This document shows, piece by piece, positions 57,786-64,000 of a DNA stretch of 64,000 nucleotides (positions are counted from its first letter, which is position 1; each line of letters starts with the position of its first letter). The position numbers and the translations under genes are program-made. Under the pieces are notes generated by a model that ran no database searches, had not been told where the DNA came from, and saw nothing but the letters and a program-made list of their open reading frames with translations. Source of the DNA: Aralia elata (Eukaryota > Streptophyta > Magnoliopsida > Apiales > Araliaceae); assembly GCA_034770075.1 (NCBI GenBank), contig CM068385.1, positions 316,501-380,500 of the forward strand, written 5' to 3'.

Positions 57786-58050
57786 TAAGGCTGAAGGGTA
57801 AAAGAGTAACTTCTAAATAAATCATGGGCTGGCAGTACAGATGGAAGAATATCAATTTAAATAGCCAAGGAAAGAGCTGGGAATTAATGTGTGGAAGATA
57901 TTTTCTGTTTATTTGCTTAGTCAGTAGCTCCTTATTGTAGTTTCTGTTTCTTTTTCTTTTTTTCTTTTTTTGGTGAATTAATCAATACAACAGAATTATT
58001 GTTTATAAAATTATTCTTTCTAGTTATTATTGAAGTCTCTAGCTATTACA
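57762..58050 (+). repeat. 3' LTR of G3
   Basis: 289 bp, TGTAACAGGAGG to AGCTATTACA. Shorter than the 5' LTR by an indel around the T-rich stretch. Confidence 0.88.
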
Positions 58051-58839
58051 AAGGTCTGACTCACGAATTTGCAGACAAGTTCAAGGTCCTTGAAGCCAAT
58101 GTTCACCCCCAAGTATTGAGACTCACTTTATAATTTATGCTCAGCTTCCGATTTCACCCAATTTTGAAGCTACAACATAGCCCTCTCTCAATCTTTAAAC
58201 CCTAATCCCAAATTATTGTCTTTCTCAATTTATTCTCAACTTTAACTGGAAAGTGAGTCATGTGAATGGCACAACTTTGATCAAATGGTACATGTCGTCA
58301 CCTAATGAAAGAACTTAAAACAAAACAAAAATTTAGTTTGAGGAAGACCCAAAAGAAAAAAATAGATTAGGAACCCAACTCGGATAAGGTGAATAATTAT
58401 GGGACAGAGAGAATGATTTTCCCGTAAAATAAAAAATCGTCAAAAATTGGTTTTATTGCCTGGTAATGACCTTGATAGTTTTTGTTAGTATTGTTTTGTT
58501 AACTTGTTCATTTCTTGTTATGTATTTTTCTAGTTAGGATTTAAGGCCATGTTTTTGCTTTCGTTGGTAACTTGCGAAGTCATTAAAAGCTTTCCTCGCA
58601 AAGTGTACCATAGGGTTAATGTCTCATTCGATTTACTAACGCTAAAAGCTTTCTGTAATGTATTCTTAGGCATCTTTATACTTGTGAAATGAAGTTACGT
58701 TTAATAATAATATAAAGTAAACACATTCTTGGATGGACGAAGAATAAAAACAATACAGCAAGGTAAAAGATGAATATTTCTTTGGGCTCTTTCACTATGT
58801 ACGACAACAGATGTACGTATAATCATCTTTAGGGAAATT
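58051..58839. other. Unassigned stretch after G3
   Basis: AT-rich sequence; no gene or repeat recognised. Part of it probably is 3' flank of the minus-strand gene ending at 58840. Confidence 0.4.
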
Positions 58840-59238
58840 TTAAGTGGAAGAGACGGTCTGAAGCTTTGCAAGTTGTTTTTGCCGGCGACCTAAATGGAAT
58901 GCTGTCGCTATCCACAATAAGCATACCTGAGAAGACCATAAATGCATAAGCAAGCCTCATCTTCCTTTCATATACAGCTACGTGTATATTCTGTTAAGTC
59001 AGCAATCAGTTTTTTTTTTCTAATTAAGTTTGGATTAGTGACTAAAACAAAAGTATCCCCCCACCCCCAAAAAAAAAAATCTTGAAAAAAGAGTATTAAG
59101 AAGTCAAGTAATTTTCCGTACAGGGAGAGCATATAGGGAGACAACAGTTGTTTTTCCATTGAGACTGCTATATAATAGCTTGTACATTCCAGCTGCAGTA
59201 GCATCTCCAAGCCTTTGAACAACTACATCTATGCACAC
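58840..59238 (-). CDS. Last two coding exons of a conserved gene, possibly a membrane transporter
   Basis: Exon A is 59122-59238 (39 codons, VCIDVVVQRLGDATAAGMYK through TVVSLYALP). Exon B is 58840-58926 (VCLLWIATAFHLGRRQ through TVSST and TAA). The acceptors are AG at 59239-59240 and 58927-58928, and the donor is GT after the CCT at 59122. Phases agree and the joined peptide reads well (LYALP|VCLLWIATAFHLGRR). The text is hydrophobic with a charged end and, from memory, reminds me of the C-terminus of bacterial-type ATP/ADP carrier-like plant proteins; that is a guess. No upstream exon was recognised between 59240 and 60750, so the gene may be truncated or may have a long intron. Confidence 0.55.
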
Positions 59239-59405
59239 CTGTAACAATATGTCCATGAAAAGATATGAATTGATAATGCTCATGTAAATCAGAAGTGGCA
59301 TGTTTATGAAGATGCCTTGTGATCTGAGTATTAAATCAAACTAGTCACGTGGCACACGCATTGAATGTTCAATTAGAAAAAAAAGGAAAAAATTAGTTTT
59401 TTTTT

Positions 59406-59466
59406 GGGGGGGGTGGGTGGTGCGGGGGGGGGGGGGGGGGGGGGGGGGGTGGGGGGGGGTGGGGGT
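59406..59466. repeat. Poly-G tract
   Basis: About 60 bp that are almost all G, including a run of nearly 30 uninterrupted G. Copy number here is likely unreliable. Confidence 0.95.
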
Positions 59467-59601
59467 GTGTTAGGGGACGGGGGAAGTAGGAGTAGGAGAG
59501 AAAATTGGGGTAAAAAAATTCGAATATATTAGAAACCAGGAGTCCAAAGAGACCCAAGAGTCCAAAAGTAACAACTAATTTGCTCTCCCTTAATAATATA
59601 G

Positions 59602-59793
59602 ATATCTAAGTTAACATATCACTACAAAATATAAACCTTTTTGTAATGGACATACCATTTTATTTGAGGAAGCTAACAATGGTATTTGCTACATTTTATA
59701 TCTAAGTTAACATATCACTAGAAAATATAAACCTTTGTAATGGACATACCACTTTGACTGAGGAAGCTAAGAAATTTATTTGCTGCTTACACA
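59602..59793. repeat. 96-bp tandem duplication
   Basis: Two units start ATATCTAAGTTAACATATCA at 59602 and 59698 and share TGTAATGGACATACCA and GAGGAAGCTAA. Confidence 0.88.
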
Positions 59794-60749
59794 TAAGATT
59801 TTGACTAAAAAGCAATTTGCACCCTAGAGTTATTTTCAAACTAATTGCACCCTATACGCAATTGTGTGAGAAAACAATATATACCCCTCCTTGTAATTTT
59901 TCATCTATGTAGTTGACAGATGGTGTAATTGTGTGAGATTGAGGGTGTGAGATTGAGGGGTATTTATGTCAAAAAATATATTTCCCACCATAAAAGCACA
60001 ATTATTATATTATTATATAATTAAATAAAAGCACAAGCTGGTTCTGTTCAAAACTTGGTTCCTATCAAAATTTGAACTGCATTTCCCTATTAAATTACTT
60101 TTCGAACTAAATTAAAATGGATTAACACTTAATTTGGCATATCATGCGATTCAAGTATATTAACTTTATCCGTGATTTTCCTTGATAAATTAGTGTCCTA
60201 ACTAAATTAAAATTCATTAAACTTGAAATCTTATCAAATTACATTGTTAATTGTATTAATATTAGTCATGATTTTATTTTTTTTAAGCCCCATCTTAGTG
60301 GTGTAAAATACATCTCATAATCAAGAACATCATCACTATTACAAATAATCAATCAAGCCTCAGATAAAGGAGATGTTTACACCTAAATCCCAAAATTTTG
60401 GTTTTGGGTTAAGTAATTTTTGACCAAGTGTTTGCATTAGTTAATTAGACATGACTGAGGACTAGAGTTAACTGATGGCATTCAGACAAAGGCATCCAAC
60501 TAGGTTGAAAATTAAGGAAACAGTTGAAGACATGTCTTAAGCAGTCAAACTCATGGAGTACCAGTAGGACATGCACATTCCTTAAAATCAACAACTTGGA
60601 AGAGCCGCGTTCAGTTAGCCAGCGCACCAGCATAGTGGGCTGAATTTCAAGGGACGTGACTATTAAGTAAAGTACTTAGAGTGAGAAAGTAAACACACAC
60701 GTTCCTTCAATTGAGCGAGCAAAGACCCATGTTTAGGAAGTTCAGGCAC
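59794..60749. other. Unassigned stretch before copia C2
   Basis: AT-rich sequence; no supported gene. Short minus-strand frames at 60445-60633 and 60663-61106 have no motif I recognise. Confidence 0.4.
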
Positions 60750-60753
60750 TAGT

Positions 60754-61917
60754 ATGAAGTGGAGTAGTGGCCCTATTTTTAAGGAGATCATGGCTAAGTG
60801 GTCAGCTACGGTCGAAATGGCTCCAATGCTACTATTTTTAAGGAGATATGATGAGGAGGAGGAAACTCCTCGAAAGAAAGTTTTGGCTCTTAATGCAGGA
60901 AATATAGAAGAACTAGATGATGATTCGGATGAGGAAATTGCAATGATTTCAAGGAGGCTCAAAGGGTTACTACAAAGGAAGATTAGAAGAAAGAATGCTA
61001 TCACTCCAAACAAGTTCAAGGGAAAGCAAAATGAAGACACTTGCTTTGAATGCGGACGCCCGGGCCACTTCAAAAAGGATTGCTTCCAACTAAAAAATAA
61101 AGGCAAATCAAGTTACAAGAATCACAAAGCTCTTGTTACTTGGAGTGATGATGAGTCCGATGTGGAAGTTAACTCAAGCGATGAAATAGCTCAAGTATGT
61201 TTCATGGGAATTGAACGTGAATCGAGCGAGGTAAGTATTTTGGATTATAATTTTTTGAAACAAGAAAATGAAAAATTAAAGGAAAAGAATGTCTATTTAA
61301 AAGATCTATTAAATACATTAATGAGTGAAGTTGATTCATTGATAGATGAAAAGAATGAAATTGAAAAAGAAACATCATCTCAAGAAGAAAATATTTTAAT
61401 GGCTAGAAATGATTTTTTAGAAAATCAAAACAAAATTCTTTTCAACAAGGTTAATGATTTGAATAATGAAGTTGAAAAATTAACCAAAGAAATAACAATG
61501 AGAGATGTTTGTATTGATGCTTTTTATGATGATTCTTATATTAAAAATCCTTCAACGAATGAACTACAAAAAGAAATAGACTCACTAAAATCATCATTGG
61601 CTAAATTTGTTCAAGGTGAAGAAAATTTAACTGTCATGTTAGGTAAGCAAAGACCTAGTTTTGAAAAACAAGGAATTGGGTATAACTCAACACATAAAAA
61701 AAGTGATGCAAAAATGTTAAAAACTAGATCACATTTTAAATTAAATTATTGCTCTCCTTTCACTACTTGTAAAAAATGTGGCAAAAAGGGACATTTAGAT
61801 TTTAACTGTTCGTCAAATAAAAGGAATGGAAATATTAAAAATGTATGGATTAAAAAGAGTGATTTGCATGTGACTAACTCAAGCGGACCCAAAAAGATAT
61901 GGGTACCAAAAAAATAA
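60754..61917 (+). pseudogene. C2 gag, N-terminally truncated
   Basis: The frame is open for 387 codons from the ATG at 60754, but the gag-like sequence only begins near codon 27 (YDEEEETPRKKVLALNAG). An Asp/Glu-rich segment follows, then the zinc knuckle CFECGRPGHFKKDC near residue 93. A long Lys/Glu-rich, coiled-coil-forming stretch occupies about residues 160-290. The second zinc knuckle, CKKCGKKGHLDFNC, is near residue 337, and the frame ends KKIWVPKK. The UBN2-type capsid region is missing. The first ~27 codons may be unrelated flank: TTTTTAAGGAGAT occurs twice, 60776 and 60835. The stop at 61915 separates it from pol in another frame. Confidence 0.85.
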
Positions 61918-61937
61918 AATGAATTTCTTTTTGCTAG

Positions 61938-64000
61938 GTTTGTCTCAAGGCAAGGGTTCTTTCTCAAAAATGGATATTAGATAGCGGATGCTCTCGTCAC
62001 ATGACGGGTGACAAGTCAAAATTCTTAGAGCTATCTCTCAAAAAGAAAAATGGAACGGTTACATTTGGAGACAACCGAACTTGTGAGATAATTGGAAAAG
62101 GTAAAATAGGTAATGGTAAGGTTAATATTGATAATGTTCATCTTGTCAAAGGCCTTGAATTTAATCTCATAAGTATAAGTCAATTAATGGATAATGGTCA
62201 CCAAGTGAAATTTGAAAAAGATAAATGCTCTATATTTCATTGTACTAACAATGTTACCTTAGTTGCACAAAGGAAAGGAAATATATATACTATTAATTTT
62301 GAGCAACAGGATGAAGAGATGTGCTTATCAGCAATTCAAGATGAGGCAAATCTATGGCACAAGAGGTTGGGACATGTTCACATGGACTTGATTAAAAAAT
62401 TGTCTACAAAGAATCTCGTGAAAGGATTACCAAAAATTAATTATGAAAGGAAAGGATTATGTGCCTCATGCCAACTCGGTAAACAAGTAAGAACATCTTT
62501 CATTGCCAAAAATAAGGTATCAACTTATTCTCCCTTGCAACTACTCCATCTTGATCTCTTTGGACCGGAAAGGCATGCTAGTTTAAATGGTAAATTTTAT
62601 GCATTTGTTATAGTTAACGATTTTTCTAAATACACTTGGGTAACCTTTCTTAAAACCAAAGATGAAGCATTTAGAGAGTTTGAAAGACTTATAAGGAACT
62701 TGGAGACCAAATACAACCTCAAACTCATAAAGATTAGAAGTGATCATGGTAGCGAATTCCAAAAAGACTTCATACCATTTTGTGATAAAAAGGGAGTTAG
62801 TCATGAATTCTCGGCACCAAGGACACCTCAACAAAATGGAGTGGTAGAACGAAAGAATAGAACGCTTCAAGAAACAGCTCGAACATTACTACAAGAGAGT
62901 AAGCTTCCAAAGAAATTTTGGGCCGAAGCGGTAAACACTTCTTGTTATATTCTTAATAGAGTACTTATTCGTCCTATTCTACTAAAAACACCCTATGAAC
63001 TGTTAAATAATAGAATTCCAAACATAAGTTATTTCAAAGTATTTGGTGCAAAATGTTTTATCTTAAATACTAGTAATAATTTGGGAAAATTTGATGCTAG
63101 ATCATATGAAGGAATTTTTATTGGTTATTCTCAAAATAGTAAAGCTTATCGTGTGTTTAATGCTAATAAATCATGTGTTGAAGAATCTGTCCATATAAAA
63201 TTTAATGAGGCTAACAATGATCTTCCAAAGGATAGAGATGATGATGCAGAAATTCTAGAGACTGCTGCAATTCCAACAAACCAGACTAATCCATCCAGCA
63301 GACTGGATAAAGCAAAGCAGGAAATTGGATTCAACAAACAAGAGACAGAAGCATCTCCTACTAACGAAGCTACAAAATCTGATTCTATCCAACAGGAAGA
63401 GCACATAGACAACGTTACAATGCCAAAAACTGCAAAGTATATGAAAAATCATCTTCCTAAAAATATCATTGGAGATGTTAATAGAGGAATAACTACAAGA
63501 AGAGGGGCACAAAACTTGTGTGCTTTTTCAGCATTCTTATCACAAGTTGAACCAAAGAATGCTAAGGAAGCTATCCTTGATGAAACTTGGTTGTTAGCAA
63601 TGCAAGAGGAACTCCAACAATTTGAAAGATGTCAAGTATGGGAATTAGTTCCTCCTCCAAAAGAAACCTCAATTATTGGAACAAAGTGGGTATTCAAAAA
63701 TAAGCTTGATGAGCATGGTACAATTACTCGCAACAAAGCAAGGTTGGTAGCTGAAGGATGCAACCAACAAGAGGGGATTGACTATGAAGAAACATTTGCC
63801 CCGGTAGCAAGGTTGGAGTCTATTCGAATTTTGCTAGCTTTTGCTTGTTACAAGAAATTCAAGCTTCACCAAATGGACGTAAAAAATGCATTCCTCAACG
63901 GATACATAAATGAAGAAGTGTACGTAAAACAACCTCCCGGATTTGAACATGAAAAATATTCAAATCATGTGTATAAACTCAAAAAGGCTCTCTATGGACT
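61938..64000 (+). CDS. C2 pol (protease, integrase, reverse transcriptase), open at window edge
   Basis: After a TAG at 61935-61937 the frame is open with no stop to 64000, about 687 codons. Protease: WILDSGCSRHMTGDK at about 61971. GAG-pre-integrase: LWHKRLGHVHMDL and CASCQLGKQ. Integrase core: LDLFGPERHASLNG, then IRSDHGSEFQKDF and QQNGVVERKNRT, giving the DDE set. A Ser/Glu/Asn-rich linker spans about 63200-63480. Reverse transcriptase starts near DETWLLAMQEELQQFERCQV, with GTKWVFKNKLDEHG and LHQMDVKNAFLNGYINEEVY. The catalytic YVDD box is beyond the window. The frame differs from gag; a frameshift, or an upstream fusion by readthrough as in some Sireviruses, is possible. I classify it as coding because it is unbroken here. 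Confidence 0.87.

Larger units (their letters stand above)
52611..58050 (+). mobile_element. Ty3/gypsy chromovirus-like element G3 (old, full length)
   Basis: LTRs at 52611-52940 and 57762-58050 start TGTAACA and share GGAGTGGGAAGTAGTAAGG and GGTGAATTAATCAATACAAC. The primer-binding site CGGTATCAGAGC is at 52942-52953 and a polypurine tract (GGGAGTGGGAA) lies before the 3' LTR. Flanks are GAGGT (52606-52610) and AAGGT (58051-58055), four of five matching. The LTRs differ by many substitutions and a ~40-bp indel, and the genes are riddled with stops. It is much older than G1. The zinc finger CFFCNDAYTPGHK and a C-terminal chromodomain-like segment suggest a chromovirus (Reina-like, tentative). 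Confidence 0.92.
60750..64000 (+). mobile_element. Ty1/copia element C2, Sirevirus-like, cut at both ends
   Basis: Plus-strand gag (60754-61917) is followed by pol (from 61938), continuing past the window edge. Neither LTR is visible here. The N-terminal part of gag, normally several hundred codons, is missing, so the element is 5' truncated or rearranged near 60750-60834. The long coiled-coil gag tail with a second zinc knuckle suggests the Sirevirus (Maximus/SIRE) group. Confidence 0.88.

Noticed and set aside
1..64000. A new prokaryote-like defence or biosynthetic system
   Set aside because: No operons, ribosome-binding sites or non-transposon enzyme clusters are present; the content is plant host exons and transposable elements.

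Overview
The window is eukaryotic nuclear DNA from a plant, probably a eudicot. It is AT-rich, has GT-AG introns, carries a recognisable chloroplast starch-phosphatase gene (LSF2), and is packed with plant-type LTR retrotransposons, hAT elements, MITEs and a TRIM. Nothing in it looks bacterial, and I see no rRNA, tRNA or CRISPR array. The species cannot be named from this sequence.

Layout. (1) 43-6918: Ty3/gypsy element G1 (+) with near-identical LTRs but broken coding frames. (2) 6950-7263: a CACACCCACAAC-type array ending in a short telomere-like repeat. (3) 7264-9619 and 27231-28250: a decayed minus-strand gypsy relic (D) carrying gag and the start of protease, split by the next element. 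(4) 9620-27230: a minus-strand Ty1/copia element (C1) with a 5-bp target duplication. It has been opened by five later insertions that all look like solo LTRs. Three belong to one family (B1-B3), one is a 1.7-kb LTR with a CGTAGAGT motif cluster, and one is a 3.9-kb Del/Tekay-like LTR. Subtracting them leaves a normal ~5.4-kb copia. (5) 28558-28703: an inverted, empty-site copy of the C1 target. (6) 29071-43380: LSF2 (-), four coding exons, 296 codons. Its 12-kb first intron contains a non-coding LTR element (LARD, 33248-42830), itself hit by two hAT elements with perfect 8-bp target duplications, plus a Stowaway-like MITE. (7) 43392-45917 and 49769-52060: two diverged copies of the LSF2 upstream region. 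Between them lies a minus-strand Tat-like element end with an opposite-strand accessory ORF, and an Athila-like integrase relic. The second copy holds a TRIM. (8) 52611-58050: an old full-length chromovirus-like gypsy element (G3). (9) 58840-59238: the last two coding exons of an unidentified conserved gene (-). (10) 60750-64000: a 5'-truncated Sirevirus-like copia (+) whose pol frame is open to the window edge.

Working together. The only host genes with support are LSF2 and the two-exon 3' end at 58.8-59.2 kb. The rest is a layered transposon record that can be ordered by nesting: D, then C1, then the five solo LTRs; and LARD, then the hATs. Most informative points: the LARD and the Tat-like element share a nearly identical polypurine-tract region, suggesting a non-autonomous/autonomous pair; the LARD interior is largely short tandem arrays; and the B-family LTRs differ in length because an internal GC-rich block has expanded to different extents. 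I found no clear new enzymatic system.
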